Origin: Alcanivorax sp. UBA4485 | GTDB taxonomy: Bacteria > Pseudomonadota > Gammaproteobacteria > Pseudomonadales > Alcanivoracaceae | Assembly (NCBI GenBank): GCA_002389055.1 | Contig: DGNT01000145.1 | Span: 1-46,296, forward strand | Direction of reading: 5' to 3' | Length of the DNA: 46,296 bases | Part shown: piece by piece, positions 16,219 to 25,186 of the stretch | Layout of the letters: each line of letters begins with the position of its first letter | How positions within the stretch are numbered: position 1 is the stretch's first letter | Notes under the pieces: generated by a model | The model's database searches: none | What the model saw: the letters and a program-made list of their open reading frames with translations, nothing else | Told to the model about the DNA's origin: nothing | Made by a program: the position numbers and the translations under genes

Positions 16219-17910
16219 CTAGACGCTTCTTTCGGGAGCGCTGACGCGTTGGCTGTTTTGCCAGTCGTCGGGGGCGAAGCTGGGCGCGTCGCTGCGCAGC
16301 GGGGTGCGGCCGAGGATATAGTCGGCGGCTTTTTCGCCGATCATGATCGTCGGTGCGTTGAGGTTGCCGTTGGTGACCGTCGGCATGATGGACGAGTCCA
16401 CCACGCGCAGATTGCGCACACCGTGCACCCGGCACTCCGGGTCCACCACCGCCATGGCGTCGGTGCCCATGCGGCAGGAGCCGGCCGGGTGGTAGGCGGT
16501 CTCCGCGGTTTCCGCCAGCCACTGGTCAATCTGCTCGTCGGTTTGTACGTCCGGGCCCGGCGACACTTCCTTGCCACGGTATTCGTCCAACGCGGGCTGG
16601 GCGAAAATTTCCCGGGTCCAGCGCAGGCCGGCGCGGAACGCTTCCTTGTCTTCCTCTTCGGCGAAGTAATTGAAGACGATTTCCGGGGGCGCTTCCGGGT
16701 CGGCGGATTTCAGTTTCACCCAGCCCCGGCTCTTGGGTTTGTTGGCGCCCAGGTGGACCTGGAAACCGTGGCCCTTGAAGGCGCTGGAGCCGTCGTAGGC
16801 GATCGCGCCGGCCAGGAAATGGAACTGAATGTCCGGGTACTTCATGCCGGCGCGACTGCGGATATAACCGTTGGATTCGAACTGGTTGGAGGTGCCCAGG
16901 CCGCGCTTCAGGAACAGCCAGTTGGCGCCGATCCAGGCTTTGGCCAGGGGCCCGAGCCAGCTGTTCAGCGTGATCTTCTGCGTGCATTCCTGCTGCACCC
17001 AGACTTCCAGATGGTCCTGCAGGTTCTGGCCCACGCCGGGCAGATCGTGCACCACTTCGATGCCGTGTTCCTTAAGATGATCCGCCGGCCCGATGCCGGA
17101 CAGCATCAGCAGCTTGGGCGAGTTGAACGAACTGGCGGACAGAATCACTTCCTTGCGCGCGCGCACCTTGAGCGTCTTGCCGCCCTGCCGGTATTCCACA
17201 CCCACCGCGGTTTTGCCGTCCATGATCACCCGGGTGGTGAGGGCGTGGGTCTGGATGTCCAGGTTGGGGCGGTTCATGGCCGGCTTAAGGTAGGCCATGG
17301 CGGTGGAACAGCGCACGCCGTCGCGCACCGTCATATCCATGCGCCCGAAACCTTCCTGGCGATAACCGTTGTAGTCCTCAGTGTAGCCGTAGCCGGCCTG
17401 CTCCCCGGCCTTGATAAAGGCACGGTAGAGCGGGTTTTTCATGTTGTTGCCATTGCAGGTGGTCAGGCCGCCCTGGTCGCCGCGATAGGCATCGCCGCCG
17501 TAGACACAGTCCTCACCCCGTTTGAAATAGGGCAGCACGTCCTGGTAACTCCAGCCGGAGGCGCCGAGCTCTTGCCACTCCTCGAAGTCACCGGCGCACC
17601 CGCGTACATAGACCAGGCCGTTGATCGACGAAGAGCCGCCCAGCACTTTGCCGCGCGCCTGGTGCAGGCTGCGACCTTTGAGGCCGGGCTCTTTCTCGGA
17701 ATGAAAGCCCCAGTCATAGCGCTTCATGTTCATGGGAATGGAAAAGGCGGTGGGCATCTTGATAAAGATGGAATTGTCGCTGCCACCGAATTCCAGCACG
17801 CGAACCGAATGCTCACCGCTTTCGCTGAGCCGGTGGGCGAGCGCGGCGCCGGCGGAGCCGGCACCGACGATCACATAATCGAATTCGGCGTCGTAGGCCG
17901 CTTCGCTCAT
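16219..17910 (-). CDS. betA: Choline dehydrogenase
   Basis: A 563-residue FAD-dependent GMC oxidoreductase that oxidises choline to betaine aldehyde. The dinucleotide-binding motif GAGSAGAALAHRLSE starts at about residue 17; the GMC signatures GKVLGGSSSINGLVYVRG and SASSFNSPKLLMLSGIGP follow; the catalytic His474 is in AYHPAGSCRMG and Asn514-Asn516 in NGNLN completes the site. The ATG overlaps the betT stop (ATGA), so transporter and dehydrogenase are translationally coupled. A strong GAGGAGGG lies upstream. Product feeds BetB, which is encoded on the opposite strand just downstream. Confidence 0.95.
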   Translation of the reverse strand: MSEAAYDAEFDYVIVGAGSAGAALAHRLSESGEHSVRVLEFGGSDNSIFIKMPTAFSIPMNMKRYDWGFHSEKEPGLKGRSLHQARGKVLGGSSSINGLVYVRGCAGDFEEWQELGASGWSYQDVLPYFKRGEDCVYGGDAYRGDQGGLTTCNGNNMKNPLYRAFIKAGEQAGYGYTEDYNGYRQEGFGRMDMTVRDGVRCSTAMAYLKPAMNRPNLDIQTHALTTRVIMDGKTAVGVEYRQGGKTLKVRARKEVILSASSFNSPKLLMLSGIGPADHLKEHGIEVVHDLPGVGQNLQDHLEVWVQQECTQKITLNSWLGPLAKAWIGANWLFLKRGLGTSNQFESNGYIRSRAGMKYPDIQFHFLAGAIAYDGSSAFKGHGFQVHLGANKPKSRGWVKLKSADPEAPPEIVFNYFAEEEDKEAFRAGLRWTREIFAQPALDEYRGKEVSPGPDVQTDEQIDQWLAETAETAYHPAGSCRMGTDAMAVVDPECRVHGVRNLRVVDSSIMPTVTNGNLNAPTIMIGEKAADYILGRTPLRSDAPSFAPDDWQNSQRVSAPERSV

Positions 17911-19979
17911 GATTCACCCTCCTCGTAGTCACCGCGTATTTCCGACGCGCCACCCGGGCTCTTCTCGCGGCGCAGATGCAGGTACTGCAGATGGCTCTCG
18001 AAGTGGTCGACCACGTCTTCGATCAACTGCTCGCGGGTGTACCCCATGACGTCATAGCCCAGACCGCCTTCACGCAGGTGCACTTCCAGGCGGTAATAGA
18101 CGCTGCGGCGCTGCTGGGCACGGATGGTGAAGGACGGCATGGCGCACTGGCGCGGCCAGAGCGTGTAGGCGAAGTCTTCCTCGCCACCCAGATCCACCAC
18201 CAGGCCCAGGTGCTCCTGATCGCCGTCACCAACGGAGATCTCCACCTTGTGGTCTTTTTCCGCCAGCGCCGCTTTGACGTCCTCGAACGCGGGCCGCGCG
18301 GTGCCTTCCAGGAATTTCTGAACCTGCTTCAGGCCCGGGAAGCTGATCGCCCGGCTCAGGCGGTGCGCCCAGTTGCTGTGGTCGCGGGCGGACGCGATGC
18401 GCGCCGAAAGATGGCCGGCCAGCGCGTCGCGGTTACTGGTGGTTTTCATCCCCTCGACTTTGAGCGCCTTGAACAGCCCGATCATCATCAGGAACAACAC
18501 GAACGCGAACGGCAGCCCCATGATCACCACCGCGCTTTGCAACGCGTTGAGACCGTCGGTGGACAACAATGCCACGGTCACCAGGCCGATCACGGTGGCC
18601 CAGGCAATACGCATCCACGCCGGCGCGTCGTTGGAGGGATCACGGATAAAGCAAGTGAGGTTGGACAACACCAGCGAGCCGGAGTCGCCGGAGGTCACGA
18701 AGAACACGATCGCCAGTATCGTTACCACGATCGTGGTCACCGTGACCCAGGGCAGGTTTTCCAGGAACAGGTAGATCGCCGAGCCCGGGTTACCCACCGC
18801 CTCGTTGCCGAATTCAGTGGCGCCGCTCATCACCAGATCAATGGCGGAGTTACCCATGATGGACATCCACGCCATCATGAAGGTAAGCGGCAGAATCAGC
18901 GTGCCGGTGACGAAGGCACGAATCGTACGACCACGGGAAATACGCGCCAGGAACAAGCCCACGAACGGCCCCCAGGCGATCCACCAGGCCCAGAAGAACA
19001 CCGTCCAGGCGTTGAGCCAGTCCTGCGGCGGATCAAACGCGTAGGTGTCGAACGACATGGGAACGAAGTTGGAAATGTAGTCGCCCACGTTCATTACGAA
19101 GGCGTCCAGCAGGAAGCGGGTGTCGCCGGCGATCAACACGAACAGCACCAGCACCACCGCCAGCAGCATGTTGAATTCCGACAGGCGGCGAATCCCTTTT
19201 TCCACCCCGGTGGCGGCGGAAATGGCGGCGAACACAACAATGCCCACCGCCAACAGCGCCTGCGTCAGCGTGCTTTCCGGCACGCCGAACATATAGTTGA
19301 GGCCGAAGTTGAGCTGAATAATACCGATGCCCAGGCTGGTGGCGACACCGAACACGGTGCCCAGCACCGCCGCGATATCCACCGTGTTGCCGATGCCGCC
19401 GTAGATACGTTTACCGAAGATCGGATAGAGCGCGGAACGGATGGTCAGCGGCAAACCGTGCCGGTAGCTGAAGAACGCCAGCGACATGCCCACCAGGGTG
19501 TAGATGCCCCAGCCGGACAGGCCCCAGTGCAGGAAGGTCAGCTGCATGGCTTCGCGGGCGGCCTCGACCGAGCCGCCGGCGCCCACCGGCGGCTGCATGA
19601 ACTGGGTCACCGGCTCGACGATGCAATAAAAAATCAGATCGATACCGATGCCGGCGGAGAACAGCATCGCGGCCCAGGTAACGATATTGAATTCCGGTTC
19701 GGAATGGTCCGGCCCCAGTTTGATCGAGCCATAGCGCGAACAGGCGATGGCGATCACGAACACCAGGTAGGACACCACGGCGAGAAAGTAGAACCAGCCG
19801 AAGCTGTTGGATATCCAGGCCAGCGCGGCGTAGATCACGGTGCCGGCGGCTTCGGTGAAAAACATCGCCCACAGGGCGAACAGGAGAATGGCCAGGCCGG
19901 AACCGTAAAAAACAACCGGGTTGATTCGGTCCTGCTGATCCAGGGCTTCCGATTCCTGGGAAGGGGATGAGGTGGTCAT
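17907..19979 (-). CDS. betT: BCCT-family choline/betaine transporter
   Basis: A 690-residue BCCT transporter with 12 predicted membrane helices and a long cytoplasmic C-terminal domain (residues about 520-690), as in choline transporter BetT, where that tail senses osmotic stress. The helix-8 region WAWWIAWGPFVGLFLARISRGRTIR carries the aromatic substrate box and the BCCT signature. ATG 19979 is preceded by AAGGAG; the upstream TTG would encode the Shine-Dalgarno itself. Linked to betA by ATGA overlap, which supports choline as substrate. No betI repressor lies nearby. A 17-bp dyad at 20092-20108 is a possible operator. Confidence 0.94.
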   Translation of the reverse strand: MTTSSPSQESEALDQQDRINPVVFYGSGLAILLFALWAMFFTEAAGTVIYAALAWISNSFGWFYFLAVVSYLVFVIAIACSRYGSIKLGPDHSEPEFNIVTWAAMLFSAGIGIDLIFYCIVEPVTQFMQPPVGAGGSVEAAREAMQLTFLHWGLSGWGIYTLVGMSLAFFSYRHGLPLTIRSALYPIFGKRIYGGIGNTVDIAAVLGTVFGVATSLGIGIIQLNFGLNYMFGVPESTLTQALLAVGIVVFAAISAATGVEKGIRRLSEFNMLLAVVLVLFVLIAGDTRFLLDAFVMNVGDYISNFVPMSFDTYAFDPPQDWLNAWTVFFWAWWIAWGPFVGLFLARISRGRTIRAFVTGTLILPLTFMMAWMSIMGNSAIDLVMSGATEFGNEAVGNPGSAIYLFLENLPWVTVTTIVVTILAIVFFVTSGDSGSLVLSNLTCFIRDPSNDAPAWMRIAWATVIGLVTVALLSTDGLNALQSAVVIMGLPFAFVLFLMMIGLFKALKVEGMKTTSNRDALAGHLSARIASARDHSNWAHRLSRAISFPGLKQVQKFLEGTARPAFEDVKAALAEKDHKVEISVGDGDQEHLGLVVDLGGEEDFAYTLWPRQCAMPSFTIRAQQRRSVYYRLEVHLREGGLGYDVMGYTREQLIEDVVDHFESHLQYLHLRREKSPGGASEIRGDYEEGES

Positions 19980-20091
19980 TCGAAGCTCCTTTGGCAAGCG
20001 TCGCTCGAAATCGTACGGTGCGTTCCCGGATTGAGAGGCCGTCTTTGGCGGGCCTTCTAATCATTCCCCCAGTATCAGCCTCCAATTTGAG

Positions 20092-20108
20092 AATAACAGC
20101 CTCTTATT
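20092..20108. promoter_or_regulatory. Weak dyad upstream of betT, possible operator
   Basis: AATAA-N7-TTATT lies about 113 bases upstream of betT in an AT-rich patch that also contains CAGCCTC twice (20076-20082 and 20097-20103). The rest of the 179-base gap shows no gene. It could bind a betaine regulator, but no consensus was matched. Confidence 0.25.
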
Positions 20109-20158
20109 ACAGCTTTTTACCTGCATTGGGGCGCCTCACGGGAACTTCACGCCGAGGG

Positions 20159-20614
20159 TCAGGCCAGTAGCGCCACCCCGGCGGCGGTGATCACACCGAA
20201 CAAAATCGACAGGCCCACCAGGGTACCCCAGGGGAATCGCCGGGCCGGCTCGGCGCCCAGTTGTTTGAGCAGATCCTGACGCACCAGGCGGGTATTGCGG
20301 GTGTTGGCTTTGAAAATGGCGTCGAAGGCGTCACCCACCACCGGCACCAGGCCGCCGACGAAGTCCACCAGCATGTTGCGCAGCATACGGCGCTTGGTGG
20401 CGCCGCTGACGCCGGCCCGTTGTGCTTCCACAAGCACATAGCTGGAAAGCACCAGCCCGGCGGCGTCGCCAATCACCGGCACCAGACCGATCAGCGCCTC
20501 CGCGCCCAACTCAAACCGGGTGAAAGGAATACGAATACTGGAATCCGTGAACCGGCTGAAGCGGTCCAGGCGTGCCAGCGCGGCCTGCTGACGGCCCCGT
20601 TTCTGATCGTCCAT
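20159..20614 (-). CDS. DUF4112 family membrane protein
   Basis: A 151-residue protein with the DUF4112 pattern: ALARLDRFSRFTDSSIRIP, then FELGAEALIGLVPVIGDAAGLVLSSYVLVEAQRAG and DFVGGLVPVVGDAFDAIFKANTRN, i.e. two Gly/Pro-rich hydrophobic hairpins containing the repeated motif LVPV(I/V)GDA, plus a C-terminal membrane helix. Function unknown. ATG 20614 is 4 bases after the speA stop, and the ribosome site lies in the end of speA, so it is the second gene of a speA operon. Whether it serves polyamine metabolism is not known. Confidence 0.85.
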   Translation of the reverse strand: MDDQKRGRQQAALARLDRFSRFTDSSIRIPFTRFELGAEALIGLVPVIGDAAGLVLSSYVLVEAQRAGVSGATKRRMLRNMLVDFVGGLVPVVGDAFDAIFKANTRNTRLVRQDLLKQLGAEPARRFPWGTLVGLSILFGVITAAGVALLA

Positions 20615-20618
20615 GCGG

Positions 20619-22496
20619 TTATTCCAGGTAGGTGTAGCCGGCCAGACCGTCCCGGATTTCGCCGAGGAAGCGCTGGCGCTCGTCGTCGTGAAGCTGGGAT
20701 TGCTGACAGCGGGTTTCCAGGGTCGCCAGCAACCGCTCCGGATCAAAATTCACATAACGCAGCACCGAGCTCACGGTGTCGCCCTGGATCGCGTGGGTCA
20801 GTTCGATGTCGCCGCTCTCGTTGAGGTTCACATCCACGGAATCGGTATCGCCGAACAGGTTGTGCATATCACCAAGGATTTCCTGGTAGGCCCCAACCAT
20901 GAAAATACCCAGATGACCGTTCAGTGTTTCCGGCAGCGGCAGGGTCGCCTCCACCCCTTCGCCGTCCACGTACTGGTCAATGCGGCCGTCGGAATCGCAG
21001 GTGATGTCCTGCAGCACACCGCGCCGGGTGGCCGGCTGATCCAGGCCGGACAACGGCAGTACCGGGAAGACCTGGTCGATGCCCCACACATCCGGCACCG
21101 ACTGGAACACGGAAAAGTTCACGAACAACTTGTCGGCGAGGATTTCATTCAGCCTATCAAGCAGGTCTCGCTGCTGACGGCGGCGCGGGTCCAGGCGCGC
21201 GCGTAACGCCAGCAGCCCGTTGGTGTAGAGCTGCTCGCCACGGGCGCGGCCGCGGATATCCACTTCGCCGTTCAGGTAACGCAGGTGCAGATCCTGCCAC
21301 GCGCCCAGCAGTTCCGGGTGCACCTCCAACAGGTTGGGATGATCGCCGGCCAGCACCTGGTTGAGACGCCAGAGTTCATGCAGCTCCACGCAGTCGCCGT
21401 CGCCGGGGGCGGCCACCGGCGCCGAGGCCTGGCGCTCCTCGTCGGTGATGTTGACCAGCAGCACCGCGTGGTGGGCGGTGAGCGCGCGCCCGGATTCGGA
21501 GATCAAATGCGGCTCGGGCACGTCGCTGCGGCGGCACTGTTCGCTCAGGGTATGCACGATATGCCAGGCGTAGTCCGCCAGGTTGTAGTTCATTGAGCAA
21601 TAGGAGCGGGAGTGGGTGCCTTCGTAGTCGACGCCCAGGCCGCCGCCCACGTCCACGGTATCCAGGGCGGCGCCCAGCTGACGCAATTCCACATAGTAGC
21701 GGGCCGCTTCGCGCATGCCCGCCTTGATGTCCTGAATATTGGCGATCTGCGAGCCCAGGTGGAAATGCAGCATGCGCACGCAGTCCAGTTTGCCCGCCCG
21801 GCGGCAGTGCTCCACCGCCTCGATCAGCTGCGGCGCGCTCAACCCGAATTTGGATTTTTCGCCGCCGGTGTTCTGCCAGTTGCCCTTGCCGATGCTCATC
21901 AGGCGCACACGCAGGCCGATGCGCGGCGACACCTCAAGCGCCCGTGCTTCCTCCAGCAGCATCGGCAGTTCGGACAACTTCTCCACCACGATCTGCACCT
22001 GGAAGCCAAGCTTTTCGCCCATCAATGCCAGACGCAGGTATTCGCGGTCCTTATAGCCGTTGCAGACCACCACGTCGCCAGGGTTGGAAAGCGCCAGCAC
22101 CGCCAGCAGCTCGGGCTTGGAGCCGGCCTCCAGACCCACCGGTTCACCCTCTTCCCGGGCGCGCAGAATCTCATGCACCACGCGCCGCTGCTGGTTGACC
22201 TTGATCGGATACACCGGGGTGTAGCGGCCCTGGTAATTCTGCTCGCCGATGGCCCCCCGGAAGGCGCCGGACAGCCGCCGCACCCGGTCGCGCAGGATGC
22301 CCGAGAAACGGGCCAGCACCGGCGTGCGCAGACCGGCGGCGCGGCACGCCCGCAGCACCGCCTCCAGGGTGGCTTCACCGCCCTGGTCGCCCTGCGGGCG
22401 GACATGCAGATGGCCGTCCTTACCGATCCGGAAATAGCCGTCACCCCAGCGCTGCACATTGTAAATGGCGTCAAACGGGCTTTGGGGCTGGGTCAT
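20619..22496 (-). CDS. speA: Biosynthetic arginine decarboxylase
   Basis: A 625-residue PLP enzyme of the SpeA family that decarboxylates arginine to agmatine, the first step of the agmatine route to putrescine. The PLP lysine is Lys99 in YPIKVNQQ; EAGSKPELLAVLAL, MLHFHLGSQIANI, VDVGGGLGVDYEGT and the C-terminal dimer-interface block DVWGIDQVFPV are intact. The predicted start ATG 22496 is preceded by AAGGA; the upstream extension to 22559 has no homologous sequence. It is divergent from speE, with 159 bases between starts, joining polyamine genes at one locus; no speB or speC is present here. Confidence 0.95.
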   Translation of the reverse strand: MTQPQSPFDAIYNVQRWGDGYFRIGKDGHLHVRPQGDQGGEATLEAVLRACRAAGLRTPVLARFSGILRDRVRRLSGAFRGAIGEQNYQGRYTPVYPIKVNQQRRVVHEILRAREEGEPVGLEAGSKPELLAVLALSNPGDVVVCNGYKDREYLRLALMGEKLGFQVQIVVEKLSELPMLLEEARALEVSPRIGLRVRLMSIGKGNWQNTGGEKSKFGLSAPQLIEAVEHCRRAGKLDCVRMLHFHLGSQIANIQDIKAGMREAARYYVELRQLGAALDTVDVGGGLGVDYEGTHSRSYCSMNYNLADYAWHIVHTLSEQCRRSDVPEPHLISESGRALTAHHAVLLVNITDEERQASAPVAAPGDGDCVELHELWRLNQVLAGDHPNLLEVHPELLGAWQDLHLRYLNGEVDIRGRARGEQLYTNGLLALRARLDPRRRQQRDLLDRLNEILADKLFVNFSVFQSVPDVWGIDQVFPVLPLSGLDQPATRRGVLQDITCDSDGRIDQYVDGEGVEATLPLPETLNGHLGIFMVGAYQEILGDMHNLFGDTDSVDVNLNESGDIELTHAIQGDTVSSVLRYVNFDPERLLATLETRCQQSQLHDDERQRFLGEIRDGLAGYTYLE

Positions 22497-22655
22497 GGGC
22501 GGTTCCTTGGCGGCTGCGTGCTTTGCCGCATTATGCCTGCCGGGGCCGCCGACGGACAAAAATAGTTCACCGGATACCGCGCCCCGGCGCTTCTACATTG
22601 ACGCCGAACGCTTACAATAGCGGCCTTCTGTGAAGCGTTTACCGGACACCCCTTT

Positions 22656-23519
22656 ATGAGCTCCGAAAAAGACAACTGGTTCATCGAGCATTTCGACTCC
22701 GCCGGCACCGCCTTCGGCCTGCGCCTGAAACGAAAGCTGGAATCGGTACGGACCGACTACCAACACATCGAGATGTGGGACACCGATACCTTCGGCTATC
22801 TGATGACCATTGACGGCGCCACCATGCTCACCACCCGGGACAATTTTCTCTACCACGAGATGATGGCCCACCCGGCGCTGTTCAGCCACGCGGCGCCCCG
22901 CAACGTGCTGATCATCGGCGGCGGCGACTGCGGCACCCTGCGGGAAGTGCTGCGCCACGGCGAGGTGGCCAGCGCCGTGCAGATCGATATCGACGAGCAG
23001 GTGACGCGCTTTTCCGAAAAGTATTTCCCCGAGCTGTGCGAATCCAACGGGGACGAACGGGCGGAATTGCGCTTCGAGGACGGCGTGAAGTTCATGCAGG
23101 AGTGCGAAGCCGGCCGCTTCGACGTCATCATCGTCGATTCCACCGACCCGGTGGGCCCGGCGGAGGGCCTGTTCAAAGCGGAATTCTTCCGCCACTGCCA
23201 TCGTGCGCTGGCCGACGGCGGCGTGCTGGTGCAGCAATCCGAATCCCCGTTGCTGCACAGCGACACCATCATCCGCGACCTGCACGCCAACATGCGCGAG
23301 GCGGGCTTCAGCCATACCCGCACCTTGCCGTTCCCGCAGCCGGTGTATCCGAGCGGCTGGTGGAGCTGCACGCTAGCGGGCAAGGATCACGACGTGGCGG
23401 AATTCCGCCAGGCGGACGCCACCGGCAAGGGTTTCGAGACCCGCTACTACAGCGCCGATATCCACAAGGCCGCCCTGGTGCTGCCGCCGTTCATGGAACA
23501 GGCGCTGTCCCGAAGCTAG
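22656..23519 (+). CDS. speE: Spermidine synthase
   Basis: A 287-residue polyamine aminopropyltransferase that makes spermidine from putrescine and decarboxylated S-adenosylmethionine. The cosubstrate loop is GGGDCGTLRE (88-97) and the catalytic/binding motif DSTDPVGPAEGLF begins at Asp161, with QSESP and YPSGWWSC further on. The family N-terminal beta domain contains DTDTFGYLMTIDGATMLTTRDNFLYHEMM. It has its own upstream region shared with speA and ends overlapping the convergent isomerase gene by 4 bases. Length and motifs fit SpeE well. Confidence 0.95.
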   Translation: MSSEKDNWFIEHFDSAGTAFGLRLKRKLESVRTDYQHIEMWDTDTFGYLMTIDGATMLTTRDNFLYHEMMAHPALFSHAAPRNVLIIGGGDCGTLREVLRHGEVASAVQIDIDEQVTRFSEKYFPELCESNGDERAELRFEDGVKFMQECEAGRFDVIIVDSTDPVGPAEGLFKAEFFRHCHRALADGGVLVQQSESPLLHSDTIIRDLHANMREAGFSHTRTLPFPQPVYPSGWWSCTLAGKDHDVAEFRQADATGKGFETRYYSADIHKAALVLPPFMEQALSRS

Positions 23520-24103
23520 GTCCGTAACGCGTCCTCGACGAAGTCGAGGCGGTCCTGGCCGAAGAACATCTCATCACCGACGAAGAAGGTGGGGGCGCCG
23601 AACACGCCGCGCGCCACCGCCTCTTCGGTGGTCGCCTTGAGGCGGTCCTTCACCGCTTGCTCCTGGGCACGGGCCGCCCAGTCTTCCGGGTCCAGACCGG
23701 CATCGGCCAGGGCGCGGCCGAGCACGTCAACGTCGGCCAGGTTCTTCTCTTGCAGCCACAGCCCCTCGAACAGGGCGGCCAGCACGGTATCGCGCTGGTC
23801 GCTGTCGACAGCGGCGGTGGCCAGCCGCATGGCCACCAGAGTGTTCACCGGAAAGTGCGGGTTCATGGTCAGGGTGACGCCATAGCGGCGCGCGAAGCGC
23901 TGCATGTCCTGGCCGCTGTAGCGCCCCTTGGCGGGCACCGCCGCCGGCGAGGCGTTGCCGGTGGCCTTGAACACACCGCCCAGCAACATGGGCCGGTAAT
24001 GCAGGGTGGCGCCGGTGCGTTGGCAAAGGCCCGGCACCTGGGTCCAGGCCAGATAGGACGCGGGGCTGCCCACATCGAAGAAGAATTCCAGTTCGCGGCT
24101 CAT
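23516..24103 (-). CDS. DsbA-fold isomerase (2-hydroxychromene-2-carboxylate isomerase-like)
   Basis: A 195-residue thioredoxin/DsbA-fold protein of the HCCA isomerase/kappa-GST group. The N-terminal FFFDVGSPASYLAWTQVP places Ser13 where the glutathione-activating serine sits, and the C-terminal GVFGAPTFFVGDEMFFGQDRLDFVEDAL is diagnostic. Such enzymes use glutathione to isomerise aromatic-degradation intermediates, but many family members have unknown substrates and no naphthalene-pathway genes are here. It is preceded 31 bases upstream by an SDR gene on the same strand; the two may form an operon. Confidence 0.88.
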   Translation of the reverse strand: MSRELEFFFDVGSPASYLAWTQVPGLCQRTGATLHYRPMLLGGVFKATGNASPAAVPAKGRYSGQDMQRFARRYGVTLTMNPHFPVNTLVAMRLATAAVDSDQRDTVLAALFEGLWLQEKNLADVDVLGRALADAGLDPEDWAARAQEQAVKDRLKATTEEAVARGVFGAPTFFVGDEMFFGQDRLDFVEDALRT

Positions 24104-24134
24104 TGGCGACTCTCCAATTCATTAACGATTGTGA

Positions 24135-24860
24135 TCAAAAGGTTTCCATCCACGGCCGCAGGTCCAGCTCGTGGGTCCAGGTATCGCGGGGCTGCTGGTG
24201 CAGCATCCAATAGGCGTCGGCGATGTGCTCCGGGTCGAGAATGCCATCGCGGTCCTTGAGCGCGTAACGCTCGGGGAAGTTGTCGCGAATAAAAGCGGTG
24301 TCGATGGCGCCGTCGATCACCGGGTGGGCCACATGAATACCCTCCGGCCCCAGTTCCCGGGCCAGGCTCTGGGCCAGCGCCCGCAGCGCGAACTTGGCGC
24401 CGGCAAAGGCGGAGAAGCCCCGGCCGCCGCGCAGCGACGCGGTGGCGCCGGTGAACAGGATGGTGCCACGACCGCGCGGCACCATCACCCGCGCCGCCTC
24501 GCGGCCGGTGAGAAAACCCGCGAACGCGGCCATTTCCCACACCTTGCGGTAGACCCGCGCGGTGGTCTCGCGGATCGGAAAGTTCACATTGGCGCCGATA
24601 TTGAAAACCACCGCTTCCAGCGGCCCCACTTCAGCTTCGATGGTGTCCACCAGGACACGCATCTGATCTTCATCGCGGGCGTCGCAGCCGAACCCGCGGG
24701 CCTGGCCGCCCTCTTCTTCAATGCGCTCGACCAACGGAGCCAGTGCCTCCTCGGTACGGCGGGTGACACAGGCGGTGAAACCTTCACGGGCAAAGCGTCG
24801 GGCGATGGCGCCGCCGGTGGCGTCACCGGCGCCGACCACGAGAATCGCGGGGGCGGTCAT
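24135..24860 (-). CDS. Atypical SDR oxidoreductase with Phe in place of catalytic Tyr
   Basis: A 241-residue Rossmann protein with a modified glycine motif (GAGDATGGAIARRF), NIGAN in place of the usual NNAG, and the active-site region GATASLRGGRGFSAFAGAKFALRALAQ. At the YxxxK position the sequence reads F-A-G-A-K, so the catalytic Tyr is Phe while Lys and a Ser/Thr remain. Activity may therefore be altered, or the protein may have a binding or non-classical role. It precedes the DsbA-fold isomerase gene on the same strand with a 31-base gap. Confidence 0.88.
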   Translation of the reverse strand: MTAPAILVVGAGDATGGAIARRFAREGFTACVTRRTEEALAPLVERIEEEGGQARGFGCDARDEDQMRVLVDTIEAEVGPLEAVVFNIGANVNFPIRETTARVYRKVWEMAAFAGFLTGREAARVMVPRGRGTILFTGATASLRGGRGFSAFAGAKFALRALAQSLARELGPEGIHVAHPVIDGAIDTAFIRDNFPERYALKDRDGILDPEHIADAYWMLHQQPRDTWTHELDLRPWMETF

Positions 24861-24931
24861 GGGTTTTCCTTCTGCAGGTTACGGAGGTCTACCCAGTATG
24901 CACCCACGCGCGCGAAGGAATACCCTCGTGC

Positions 24932-25048
24932 TCAGCCGCCCACGACCACCGCCACCGCGCAGGCCACGGCGCCCAGCACCAGTATCAGCACTGCACGGCG
25001 TATCACCATCGGCCAGTCCACCAGCCCGAACTCTCGGAACCATCCCAT
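24932..25048 (-). CDS. 38-residue single-pass membrane peptide
   Basis: Too short for usual gene finding. ATG 25048 is preceded by GGGGAT and encodes MGWFREFGLVDWPMVIRR, then one membrane helix of about 20 residues (AVLILVLGAVACAVAVVVGG) and stop at 24934-24932. The arginine pair before the helix gives a cytoplasmic N-terminus by the positive-inside rule. Nothing else is seen in the 326-base gap 24861-25186 apart from an AT-rich stretch at 25060-25095 that could hold its promoter. Function unknown; the case rests on the ribosome site, charge pattern and helix. Confidence 0.5.
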   Translation of the reverse strand: MGWFREFGLVDWPMVIRRAVLILVLGAVACAVAVVVGG

Positions 25049-25186
25049 GCTGCTATCCCCAAAGTGCTTTTATTATCACAACCCAAAAATGTGACGTTCG
25101 TCACAACGCAAGAGACTGCTCCCGCACCCTGGGACTATGCAATAAGGCGAATTGGGTAAGCGTGAAGAAGGCGTCAGTAAGGTGGC

